DNA from: Bryobacterales bacterium
GTDB taxonomy: Bacteria; Acidobacteriota; Terriglobia; Bryobacterales; Bryobacteraceae
Assembly (NCBI GenBank): GCA_003135055.1
Contig: PLDF01000483.1
Location: forward strand, 1-37,305
Reading direction: 5' to 3'
Length of the DNA: 37,305 bases
Shown here: piece by piece, positions 29,316 to 36,671 of the stretch
Numbering within the stretch: the first letter of the stretch is position 1
How the letters are laid out: each line of letters begins with the position of its first letter
Position numbers and translations under genes: made by a program
The notes under the pieces: generated by a model
The model's input: only the letters and a program-made list of their open reading frames with translations
Databases searched by the model: none
What the model was told of the DNA's origin: nothing

Positions 29316-30003
29316 GATGCCGCGCGGCCAGGGCGCCGAGACGCAGGGACATCCGGAAGCGATGCCCACGGCCGGTCAGATCCTGCGCCAGCGGGCCGCC
29401 ATTTTCAGCGCGCTCGGGCTATTCTGCTCGAACTACTACTGGTACTTCCTGCTTACGTGGCTGCCATACTATCTGCAGAACGCGCGGCATTTCAGCGCCG
29501 GCAGAATGGCTACCACGGCGGCGTCCGCCTACTTCCTGATCGCATTCTCCGCGGTGATGGCGGGGTATTTTTCCGACCGCCTGATCGCGCGCGGCGCCTC
29601 GGCTAACCGCGTGCGCAAGACTTTCGCCGGCGTCGGTCTTACGCTATCGACGATCATACTTCCGGTGGCGGTGGTCCGCGATGCGGGTACGGCGACCGTC
29701 TTTCTTTTGCTGGCCTGCTTCTGTTTCGGCATCTACACGGCCAACGTGTTCGCCATTACGCAGACGCTGGCCGGACCGCGCGCCGCGGGAAAGTGGACCA
29801 GCCTGCAGAACGGCTTCGCCAATCTGGCGGGCGTCACCGCGCCATGGCTTACGGGGTTCATCGTGCAGCGTACCGGCGAATACTTTTGGGCCTTCGCAGT
29901 CGCGGCGGCGGTGGTGCTTACGGGCGCGGCGATTTTCGTCTTCGCGATCGGCCGGCTGGAGCCGATAAAGTGGGACAGGCCTCGCGGCCTGTCCGCTGCA
30001 TGA
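29316..30003 (+). pseudogene. Truncated MFS transporter, C-terminal half (copy 2)
   Basis: This fragment encodes the last six membrane segments of the MFS protein (about 228 residues). It lacks the start, the first six helices and any ribosome binding site, so it is not a functional carrier. It is joined on the left directly to the upstream region of the TIR-WD40 gene. It keeps an undamaged frame and ends KWDRPRGLSAA-stop, the stop lying in a palindromic repeat. Most differences from copy 1 are silent. Selection must therefore have acted on both before truncation, which fits recombination between diverged alleles better than an old duplication decaying in place. Confidence 0.85.
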
Positions 30004-30031
30004 CAAGAGGACAGGCCAGGAGGCCTGTCCT
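29912..30031 (+). repeat. 120-bp direct repeat, left copy (MFS tail plus palindromes)
   Basis: This segment covers the last 30 codons of MFS copy 2 and two palindromes: GACAGGCC-TCGC-GGCCTGTC (29974-29993) and GGACAGGCC-AGGA-GGCCTGTCC (30009-30030). It matches 30939-31058 without gaps at about 90% by eye. The minus-strand stop codon of the NmrA-like gene (30030-30032) overlaps its right edge. Confidence 0.8.
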
Positions 30032-30902
30032 ACATTTGAAACTCGGCCGCATGATCGATCGCCCAGTCGTGGAAGGAACGTGCCGGCGCTCCGGTGATCT
30101 CTGCAACTGTGGACGTAACGGGCGCGGGTCTCCCGACCGCGGCGGAACCGGCATACTCTACGTTTTGCCATGCGTCGAGCAGCATGTCCGCAATGGAAGC
30201 CGGCATCATAATCGCCATTTCACGCCGCGCCGTTTCCGGCGGGATCTCCTCGAAGCGCAGCGGGCGGCCAATCGCATCGCCGATGATACGAACCTGGTCC
30301 CGCTGAGTCAGTGACTGAGGGCCGGTGAGGATGTATTTCGCTCCGGCATGTCCGTCGTCGCACAGTGCGCGGACTGCGACCGCTGCGATATCACGCTCGT
30401 GGATCGGCGATGTGACGGCGCCAGGGTAGGGCCAGCGAACGACATTGCCTGCACGGACCTGTGGCGCCCACCAGATCCGGGCATTTGCAGCGAACGCACC
30501 GGGCCGCAGGAAGGTCCAGCGGACGCCCGACGCCTCAATCAGGCGCTCAATTCCGGCGTGCAGCGTCGTGACCGGATAGGCCTGCTCTTCGATGCCGTCG
30601 CGCACGGTTAGATTCGAGAGGAAGACGATCCGCCGGGCGTGCTTGGCAATCCGCGCCAGGGCGGGAGCGACGGCTGTTACGGGGGCGCACCACACCAGGA
30701 ACACCGCATCAACACCGTCCAGACATCGGTCGAGGGTAGTGGGGGCAGTGAGGTCGCCCCGCACCACTTCGACCTGGCGCGGCAGACCGGCGGACTCCGG
30801 ACTGCGAGCCATTGCGCGGACTCGGGCGCCTGTGGCGAGCAGTTGAGAAACTACTTGGCGGCCGACGTTGCCGGTGGCTCCCGTGACGAGGATGTTTTCC
30901 AT
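30030..30902 (-). CDS. NmrA-like NAD(P)-binding protein
   Basis: This 290-residue Rossmann-fold protein belongs to the atypical SDR/NmrA group. The dinucleotide motif TGATGNVG is at 7-14. RARAMARS-like Arg residues after the second strand suggest NADP preference, and FLRPGAFAAN marks the late substrate region. There is no Tyr-x-x-x-Lys catalytic pair that I can place with confidence, as is usual for NmrA-type proteins that act as redox sensors or as reductases of small molecules. It runs opposite to its neighbours and sits exactly between two copies of a 120-bp repeat made from the MFS 3' end, so it looks like an acquired single-gene cargo. Confidence 0.88.
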   Translation of the reverse strand: MENILVTGATGNVGRQVVSQLLATGARVRAMARSPESAGLPRQVEVVRGDLTAPTTLDRCLDGVDAVFLVWCAPVTAVAPALARIAKHARRIVFLSNLTVRDGIEEQAYPVTTLHAGIERLIEASGVRWTFLRPGAFAANARIWWAPQVRAGNVVRWPYPGAVTSPIHERDIAAVAVRALCDDGHAGAKYILTGPQSLTQRDQVRIIGDAIGRPLRFEEIPPETARREMAIMMPASIADMLLDAWQNVEYAGSAAVGRPAPVTSTVAEITGAPARSFHDWAIDHAAEFQM

Positions 30903-30937
30903 ATGACCAGCCTACAAGGTGAAGTGAAGGTGCAGCA

Positions 30938-31030
30938 ATGGCGCTTACCGGCTCGGCGATTTTCGTCTTCGCGATCGGCCGGCTGGAACCGGTAAAGTGG
31001 GACAGGACTCCTGGCCTGTCGGCTGCTTGA
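30938..31030 (+). pseudogene. MFS transporter tail remnant (copy 3)
   Basis: Thirty codons from an ATG read ALTGSAIFVFAIGRLEPVKW and then DRTPGLSAA-stop, in frame with the end of MFS copy 2 and ending at the equivalent stop. The palindromic tail continues to 31058. It is the third copy of the MFS 3' end in 5 kb and closes the repeat around the NmrA-like gene. Some bases agree with copy 1 rather than copy 2, so it is not a simple recent copy of copy 2. Confidence 0.8.
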
Positions 31031-31130
31031 CAAGAGGACAGGCTAGGAAGCCTGTCCTGCCTGCTGAATCTCCAACCCTCCGGGTGTATACTTCGATCCT
31101 AAGAGCGTTTCCGCTTACATCGGCTCTGCC

Positions 31131-32156
31131 ATGACCAGACGCAAGCTACTCGCATTTACCGCCGTCGCCCCATTGGCCGCCATGGCCTCCCCGGCCCCTG
31201 CCGTCAAACCCGGAATCGACATCTTCAGCCTGCGTTCGCAGAACTGGACGCCGTTCCAGAACCTGGACTACTGCGCGGCCCACGGCGCCAAGGTCGTTCA
31301 CTTTTCCGAGGTCCGCTTTATCGGTAGTCTCGATCCCGCCAACCTCCGCCAGGTCCGGCAGTACGCCGAAAAACTGGGCATCGAAGTCGAGATCGGGATG
31401 AAGTCCATCTGCCCCACTTCGAAGATGTTCGATCCGAAAGAGGGCACAGCCGAGGACCAGCTCACCCGCATGATCGCCGCCGCGAAGACGGTCGGCTCGC
31501 GCATCGTCCGCGCCGTTCTGGGCAGCTCCGACGACCGCCTGCCTGGACCCATCGAACGCCACATCGCGAGCACCGTGCAAGTGCTCCGCAACGTTCGATC
31601 GCAAGCCACCGACGCCAACATTAAGATCGCTATCGAGAACCACGCCGGCGACATGCAGGCGCGCGAGCTCAAGACTCTGATCGAAGGGGCTGGGCGCGAT
31701 TTTGTGGGCGTGTGTCTCGATTCCGGCAATCCGTTGTGGACGATCGAAGACCCGCACCTCACCTTGGACACGCTCTATCCTTACGTACTGACCAGCCATG
31801 TTCGCGACAGCGCAGTCTGGCCGGTTCCGGAAGGCGCCGCGGTAGCATGGGTGCGTATGGGCGAAGGCGACGTAGATATCGACGGCTACGTGCGCAAGTA
31901 TGCCGAGCTTTGTCCCGGCCGGGCCTTGTCCATGGAATGCATTGTGACCGGGCCGCGTATTTTTCCCTTTCGCAATTCCAAGTTTTGGGACGCCTATCGC
32001 AACGATCCCGCATGGGAGTTCGAACGTTTTCTCGAAATCGTCGCACGCGGGAAGCCTCGTCCCGCCGAGCCGCGCGCCGCAAGTCCGGAGGCGGCGCGGC
32101 AGAAGGAACGCGAGGATCTCGAAGCCAGTATCGAGTACACTCGGAAGTTATTATGA
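31131..32156 (+). CDS. Sugar phosphate isomerase/epimerase-like TIM barrel, exported
   Basis: This 341-residue protein has an N-terminal signal with twin Arg (TRRKLLAFTAVAPLAAMA), consistent with Tat export. The rest is a xylose-isomerase-like TIM barrel. Likely metal ligands are Glu in IAIENHAGD, Asp in VCLDSGNP, His in TSHVRD and Glu in SMECIV, as in the AP-endonuclease-2 family of isomerases and epimerases. A TATACT -10-like box lies at 31087-31092. It precedes a Gfo/Idh/MocA oxidoreductase and a DUF1080 protein; such sets act on oxidised (3-keto) glycosides in related soil bacteria. The exact substrate is unknown. Confidence 0.85.
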   Translation: MTRRKLLAFTAVAPLAAMASPAPAVKPGIDIFSLRSQNWTPFQNLDYCAAHGAKVVHFSEVRFIGSLDPANLRQVRQYAEKLGIEVEIGMKSICPTSKMFDPKEGTAEDQLTRMIAAAKTVGSRIVRAVLGSSDDRLPGPIERHIASTVQVLRNVRSQATDANIKIAIENHAGDMQARELKTLIEGAGRDFVGVCLDSGNPLWTIEDPHLTLDTLYPYVLTSHVRDSAVWPVPEGAAVAWVRMGEGDVDIDGYVRKYAELCPGRALSMECIVTGPRIFPFRNSKFWDAYRNDPAWEFERFLEIVARGKPRPAEPRAASPEAARQKEREDLEASIEYTRKLL

Positions 32157-32171
32157 GCGACCGTTGCGAAG

Positions 32172-32231
32172 TTAGTTGCCGTGGTGGCGTACGCACTCAT
32201 GCGTGCAGCGTTCACACTCGTGTGAACGCGC
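32172..32231 (+). repeat. Dispersed palindromic repeat, copy A
   Basis: The unit begins AGTTAG, continues with GTGGCGTACGCACTCATGCG and ends in a hairpin at 32208-32229 with perfect 10-bp arms, GCGTTCACAC and GTGTGAACGC, around two bases. A related unit lies on the opposite strand at about 36621-36666. The hairpin could also act as a transcription barrier after the isomerase gene. Confidence 0.6.
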
Positions 32232-32278
32232 TTAGCTTTCCTGGTTTGCCGCGTGACGAGCACTAAGGAGCAGATGCC

Positions 32279-33628
32279 ATGAATCGCCGTCAATTTATCC
32301 GCACCAGCGCCGCCGGTCTAAGCGTATCGGCCGCCGCTTACGCCGAACAGGCCGCGGACCAGAAACCGAAGCGCGTGGGCCTTATTGGCCCCGGCTGGTA
32401 TGGCAAAACCGATCTCTTCCGGTTGATCCAAGTCTCTCCCGTGGAGGTAGTGTCGCTCTGCGACGTGGATAAGCATATGCTCTCCGATGCCGCAGACATG
32501 GTAGCGCTGCGGCAAGCGTCGAAGCGGAGGCCGCGGACTTATGCCGATTACCGGAAGATGCTTGCGGAGAAAGATCTCGACATCGTCCTCGTCGGCACTC
32601 CCGACCATTGGCACGCGCTCGCCATGATCGCGGCGGTCCAGGCCGGCGCCGACGTATACTGCCAGAAGCCAATCAGCGTCGATGTTATCGAGGGCCAGGC
32701 CATGCTGGCCGCAGCGCGGAAGCATCAGCGCGTGGTACAGGTGGGGACGCAGCGCCGCAGTACGCCCCACTTAGTGGATGCCCGCGACAAAATCATCAGC
32801 ACGGGCAAGCTCGGTAAGATCGCGATGGTGGAGATTTGCTGTTATTACCACATGCGCGCGGACAGCAATCCGCCCGATACCGCGCCGCCCGATTATTTCG
32901 ACTATGAGATGTGGACCGGCCCCGCCCCCATGCGGCCTTACAACGCGCTGGTTCACCCCAGAAGCTGGCGCGCGTTCATGGAATACGGCAACGGCATCAT
33001 TGGCGACATGTGCATCCACATGTTCGACATGACTCGCTGGATGCTAAATCTAGGTTGGCCGAAGCGCGTCAGCTCCGCGGGCGGAATTCTGGTGCAGAAA
33101 AGCAGTAAGGCCAACATAACCGATACGCAGCTTGCCACGTTCGAATACGACGACTTGAAAATCGTATGGCAGCACCGCACCTGGGGCGATCCGCCCGACC
33201 CCAAGTATCAGTGGGCCGCGACCTTCTACGGCGACCGGGGTACGCTCAAGGCGGATGTCTACGGTTATGACTTCAAGCCCTCGAGTAAGAACGAAGCGCC
33301 GATCCACCAGGACGTCACTTACGAATTGGAGCAGTACCCCGAAGACAAGACCGAAAAGGATCTGGAGAAGCACTGTGCGCCGGCGATCCGGCATCATATG
33401 ATGGATTTTCTGGCGGCTATAGCATCGCGCGGCAAGCCGGTAGCCGATATCGAGCAGGGTTATATGTCGACGGCCAGTTGCATCCTGGCGAATCTCTCGA
33501 TGAAACTCGGCCGCACCCTTGCCTGGGACCCAAAGACGCAGCGCGTGATTGGAGACGACGAGGCCAACCGGCTGCTGCGCCGCCAGTACCGCAGCCCATG
33601 GGTGCATCCCACGGTGGAATCGGTGTAG
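32279..33628 (+). CDS. Gfo/Idh/MocA-family oxidoreductase with Tat signal
   Basis: This 449-residue protein starts with a clear twin-arginine signal (RRQFIRTSAAGLS). The NAD(P)-binding fold follows with VGLIGPGWYGKTDL, VGTPDHWHALAMI and the family's catalytic-Lys segment as CQKPISVDV. The second alpha/beta domain includes GNGIIGDMCIHMFDMTRW, where the conserved GGG...DxxxHxxD-like motif is expected. Exported members of this family bind cofactor in the cytoplasm before Tat transport. They oxidise or epimerise sugars and glycosides, often at C3. The neighbours, an isomerase-like barrel and DUF1080, fit that pathway. Confidence 0.92.
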   Translation: MNRRQFIRTSAAGLSVSAAAYAEQAADQKPKRVGLIGPGWYGKTDLFRLIQVSPVEVVSLCDVDKHMLSDAADMVALRQASKRRPRTYADYRKMLAEKDLDIVLVGTPDHWHALAMIAAVQAGADVYCQKPISVDVIEGQAMLAAARKHQRVVQVGTQRRSTPHLVDARDKIISTGKLGKIAMVEICCYYHMRADSNPPDTAPPDYFDYEMWTGPAPMRPYNALVHPRSWRAFMEYGNGIIGDMCIHMFDMTRWMLNLGWPKRVSSAGGILVQKSSKANITDTQLATFEYDDLKIVWQHRTWGDPPDPKYQWAATFYGDRGTLKADVYGYDFKPSSKNEAPIHQDVTYELEQYPEDKTEKDLEKHCAPAIRHHMMDFLAAIASRGKPVADIEQGYMSTASCILANLSMKLGRTLAWDPKTQRVIGDDEANRLLRRQYRSPWVHPTVESV

Positions 33629-33680
33629 TTAATCCGAAACGGAGTTGCGACCGTCAGGTCGGGAGCTGTGAAAAGAACCT

Positions 33681-33714
33681 TTCTCTCGCAAAGGCGCAAA
33701 GCTCGCAAAGAAAA
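33681..33714 (+). repeat. Short CGCAAAGG-type intergenic repeat
   Basis: The stretch holds three imperfect units, CTCGCAAAG, GCGCAAAG and CTCGCAAAG, in tandem. Sequences of this kind recur between genes in many environmental bacterial genomes. The rest of the 188-bp gap shows no gene. Confidence 0.45.
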
Positions 33715-33816
33715 CTCACCTGTTTCTTGGCGTGCCTTGCGTCTTGGCGAGGGATTGCGTTCCCTTGAATTCCCGAAACTTGGCGTAGTGTTCGGTGTAA
33801 TCTTCGCTGTACTAAA

Positions 33817-34446
33817 ATGGCACTCACAATGAAACCTTGTCTGTTTTTTGGCGCGATGTTACTCGCTGCCGCATTGTTATCTCTCAACGCAGTCGATGCT
33901 GCTCAAAACAACCCCGAAGCGGGCAAAGACGGATGGATCGGCATGTTCGACGGAAAGACACTCGATGGCTGGAAGGCCAATGACAGTCCGGATAGCTGGA
34001 AGGTGGTGGATGGCGCGATCGTTGGTAACGGCCCGCGCAGTCATCTTTTCTGGATGGTGCGGGAGTGCGGCGACTGTGAATTCCGCGCCGAGGTGAAGCT
34101 CAATCACAGCGGCAACTCAGGCATGTATATCCGCGCGGCTTTTGGGCCGGGCTTTCCGAAAGGGTATGAGGCGCAGGTGGAGAACACTTCGCCGGACCCG
34201 CAAAAGACGGGCAGCCTATACGGTTTTTCGAAAGTCCTCGAACAACTGATTCCCGACGATACCTGGTACACGCAGCAGGTAATCGCCCACGGTAACCACA
34301 TAACGATCGCAGTGAATGACAAAGTGGTGGTCGACTATATCGACCGGAAGAACACTTACACTAACGGCTATCTCGCGCTGCAACAGCACAATGACGGCAG
34401 CGTTGTGCAGTTCCGAAAGTTGCTGATGCGGTCCCTCGAGCCTTGA
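33817..34446 (+). CDS. DUF1080 (3-keto-disaccharide hydrolase-type) protein, exported
   Basis: This 209-residue protein has a signal peptide ending near NAVDA. A second in-frame ATG at 33829 would give a more usual signal start. The mature part opens with GMFDGKTLDGWKAN, the hallmark of DUF1080, and continues with VKLNHSGNSGMYIR, YEAQVENT and the concanavalin-like beta sandwich. Some members hydrolyse 3-keto-glycosides made by Gfo/Idh/MocA oxidoreductases, and such a gene lies directly upstream. That makes a joint role in keto-sugar breakdown likely, though unproven for this copy. Confidence 0.9.
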   Translation: MALTMKPCLFFGAMLLAAALLSLNAVDAAQNNPEAGKDGWIGMFDGKTLDGWKANDSPDSWKVVDGAIVGNGPRSHLFWMVRECGDCEFRAEVKLNHSGNSGMYIRAAFGPGFPKGYEAQVENTSPDPQKTGSLYGFSKVLEQLIPDDTWYTQQVIAHGNHITIAVNDKVVVDYIDRKNTYTNGYLALQQHNDGSVVQFRKLLMRSLEP

Positions 34447-34495
34447 CCGGCGCCGCGAGGCAATGGAGCATCGTCGAGCCGCGTGGATGGCAGTC

Positions 34496-34535
34496 TTGAC
34501 ATGGCACTCGGAATCCGATATAACGAATTCCGAGT
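34496..34535 (+). promoter_or_regulatory. Strong promoter with inverted repeat around the -10 box
   Basis: A perfect -35 TTGACA (34496-34501) is followed by a 17-bp spacer and TATAAC (34519-34524). Perfect 9-bp arms ACTCGGAAT (34506-34514) and ATTCCGAGT (34527-34535) flank the -10, and the right arm touches the ATG at 34536. The layout suggests repressor control and a leader of only a few bases. No candidate repressor gene lies beside it. Confidence 0.7.
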
Positions 34536-35471
34536 ATGATGGCGCGCGGGCTATGGGCTGTGCTGGCGCTGGCAATCCTGATCGCCGCCGGTATGGGGTA
34601 CGAGCAGGTGGAGCGGCGGCGCGACCGGGCGCGCTTTCCGCAGGTAGGGCACTCGGTGAATATCGGCGGCCGCTCGCTTAACATCTACTGTTCCGGCGAG
34701 GGTGGTCCCGCGGTGGTGCTGGAAAGCGACGCGCTCGCTCCGGGATTCGCCTGGGTGGCCGTGCAGCGCGAGCTTGCGAAGTTCACGCGCGCCTGCTGGT
34801 ATGACCGCGCCGGTTACGGTTGGAGCGATCCGGCTCCGTCGCCGCACCCCAGTACAGCCAGCGCGCACGACCTGCACGCATTGTTGAAAGCTGCCGGAGT
34901 GGCGCCGCCTTACGTGTTGGCGGGCGCGGGCTTCGGAGCGTTCAACGTGCGCGTGTACTGCGGGCTTTATCCCGATGACGTGGCGGGATTGGTGCTGGTG
35001 GACGCTCTTCACGAAGACCAATGGAACCAGGAACGGGGCGGTATGAGCCGCGTGCCCTTCGGTCTCGGCTATCCTCCGGATGTGGTGCTGCGCGCGATGA
35101 GCGCGGCGGGGTTGATGCGTCTGGCGGCGCCCGGAAACCGCCGCGAAATGGACGTGGACGGCCTGACGCCGGCGGAACGCGCCACTCTCGCAGGCCTGGC
35201 GAGTGAGCCGGGCATGCGCGCGGCGTTTCTGGCGGAGCAGGCCTTCTCTTCAGGCCCGCGGGAGGCGCATGCCGCCGGTGGGCTGGGCGACCGTCCACTG
35301 ATCGTGCTGACATCGGAACGCAATATTGAGGGCGAGCGGCAGATCGCCAGACTCGAACTGCAAGAGCGCCCGGCAAGGCTCTCAACACGGGGACGTCAGG
35401 CGACGCTAAAAGACAGCGGATCGGTGATCGCGGCGGTGCGTGAGGTGGCGAGGGCCTCGAATGCGCGATAG
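34536..35471 (+). CDS. Alpha/beta-hydrolase-fold protein lacking the catalytic Ser and His
   Basis: This 311-residue protein starts with a membrane-anchor or signal segment (LWAVLALAILIAAGMGYEQV). The hydrolase fold is clear: ACWYDRAGYGWSDP, then LHALLKAAGVAPPYVLAG, then VYCGLYPDDVAGLVLVDALHE. At the nucleophile elbow, where relatives have GHSxGG, this protein has GAGFGA, so residue 132 is Gly instead of Ser. Near the C-terminus, where a catalytic His is expected before the last helix, it reads LKDSGSVIAAVREV with the His-containing stretch missing. Asp remains in VLVDALHE. It is therefore probably a pseudoenzyme or a decaying gene, although the frame is intact and the promoter strong. It is preceded by an operator-like inverted repeat. 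Confidence 0.85.
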   Translation: MMARGLWAVLALAILIAAGMGYEQVERRRDRARFPQVGHSVNIGGRSLNIYCSGEGGPAVVLESDALAPGFAWVAVQRELAKFTRACWYDRAGYGWSDPAPSPHPSTASAHDLHALLKAAGVAPPYVLAGAGFGAFNVRVYCGLYPDDVAGLVLVDALHEDQWNQERGGMSRVPFGLGYPPDVVLRAMSAAGLMRLAAPGNRREMDVDGLTPAERATLAGLASEPGMRAAFLAEQAFSSGPREAHAAGGLGDRPLIVLTSERNIEGERQIARLELQERPARLSTRGRQATLKDSGSVIAAVREVARASNAR

Positions 35472-35516
35472 ACCTTCACACCTTTTTCGGAGCCGCCGAG
35501 CATTTTCTTTTGCCGC

Positions 35517-36407
35517 TTATTGACCTCTGCCGGCTGCCGCTCCCCTGCCGGCGGGACGGGCGGGAGCCACGTAGTTCACCAGCTCATCGACTGGCCTCTT
35601 GCCGGCCCAAGCGATGCCACGGAGCAAGGTCCGCTGAATCTGGTAATTGGCGAAGTCGGCGTAGGTGTGGCCCTGCATCCATACGAACGCTCGAGCGGGC
35701 TGACCACCGGGGAGTGCGTGTTCGTAGGTCCAGATCTGCGGCACCACTTCGCCCTTGTGGTCGCCGGCGCTGCGAGTGGGCGCGATCTCCGCGGTTGCCA
35801 GCACGTGGATGCCGGGATTCTTCGCCCACGTCATCAGGAAGAAGGCTTCGTCGAAAATCGTCATATCGGACATGTCCTTCATAATGGGGCTCGCTTTGTC
35901 CACGACGGTGTAAGGGATTGGCGCGTCCAGGGTGAAGTTCACCTCGCCATGCTTCTTTGCGCCACCCACGAGCGTCGCAAAATAGGCCGGATCCGGACCG
36001 CACAAAGAGTCGTGAAAACTAACCAGGCCGCCGCCCCGTTTGACGAACGTCTCAAGCGTGCTCTTTTCGCTATCGCTCAGAAAGGCGGCGTCGCCTTTGT
36101 AAATCACGATGGCGTCGGCATGTTCAAGGTCGGCGCCGCTGGGCGGATGTAGGGCGCCATCGACGACGGCTCCGTGCTCGGTCAGAATCTTGCTCCAGTC
36201 GGCCAGAAACTGCGGGTAGTCGTGCTGACCCGCGCCATGGGATTTGAGACCCGCCCAGATGTATATATTCATGCCGCTGGGGTTCTGCCCCTGTGCTTGA
36301 GGAGCGCCCTGAGGGCCGGCGCCGCGTCCCGGTTGCGCCCAGGCAGATGGCGGCGCCGTCCCTCCCAGCAGCAACAGAAATAAAGCGCCGGACGCAAGAT
36401 GCAGCAT
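35517..36407 (-). CDS. ThuA-like domain protein, exported
   Basis: The ThuA fold (glutamine-amidotransferase-like, trehalose-utilisation family) is shown by NIYIWAGLKSHGAGQHDYPQ, ADAIVIYKGD, FVKRGGGLVSFHDS and FVWMQGHTYADF. I chose the ATG at 36405-36407 because a good signal peptide (LFLLLLGGTAPPSAWAQ) begins there. An upstream in-frame start at 36494 would put 29 charged residues before it. The mature N-terminus is a Gly/Pro/Gln-rich linker and the C-terminus ends in an Ala/Gly/Arg-rich tail. ThuA-like proteins accompany Gfo/Idh/MocA and DUF1080 genes in carbohydrate clusters; their reaction is not established. The gene converges on the alpha/beta-hydrolase gene. Confidence 0.88.
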   Translation of the reverse strand: MLHLASGALFLLLLGGTAPPSAWAQPGRGAGPQGAPQAQGQNPSGMNIYIWAGLKSHGAGQHDYPQFLADWSKILTEHGAVVDGALHPPSGADLEHADAIVIYKGDAAFLSDSEKSTLETFVKRGGGLVSFHDSLCGPDPAYFATLVGGAKKHGEVNFTLDAPIPYTVVDKASPIMKDMSDMTIFDEAFFLMTWAKNPGIHVLATAEIAPTRSAGDHKGEVVPQIWTYEHALPGGQPARAFVWMQGHTYADFANYQIQRTLLRGIAWAGKRPVDELVNYVAPARPAGRGAAAGRGQ

Positions 36408-36494
36408 CCTTATTTTTGGAAGTTTGCGATCTCTCCCGCCCGTCGTAGTAGAAAGCCCGGTTCTCGTCCTGGTGCATTTTCGTCTGCTTGTCAC

Positions 36495-36671
36495 AAGTCA
36501 CCACCTGGTCCTACATTATAGATCTTCCCGTAATTGAGTGACAGCCGATGTGGGGCAGGTTGGCCCCCCTGCGCGGCGGTTGCCATCCTGCGCCGTCACG
36601 GTATCGGCGAGACTCGGTAAACGCGAGCACTCATGCGACGCACGAATGCGTGCGCCACGTTCTAACTGGCG
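36495..36671. other. Repeat-bearing intergenic region
   Basis: The region holds a GTGGGGCAGGTTGGC-type motif near 36549, related to one near 2708. On the minus strand it carries copy B of the AGTTAG...GTGGCGCACGCATTCGTGCG dispersed repeat (about 36621-36666), ending next to the stop of the edge gene. I see no gene. Confidence 0.55.

Noticed and set aside
26800..31060. Insertion sequence as the cause of the MFS duplications
   Set aside because: No transposase gene, no terminal inverted repeats and no short target duplication are visible at the junctions.
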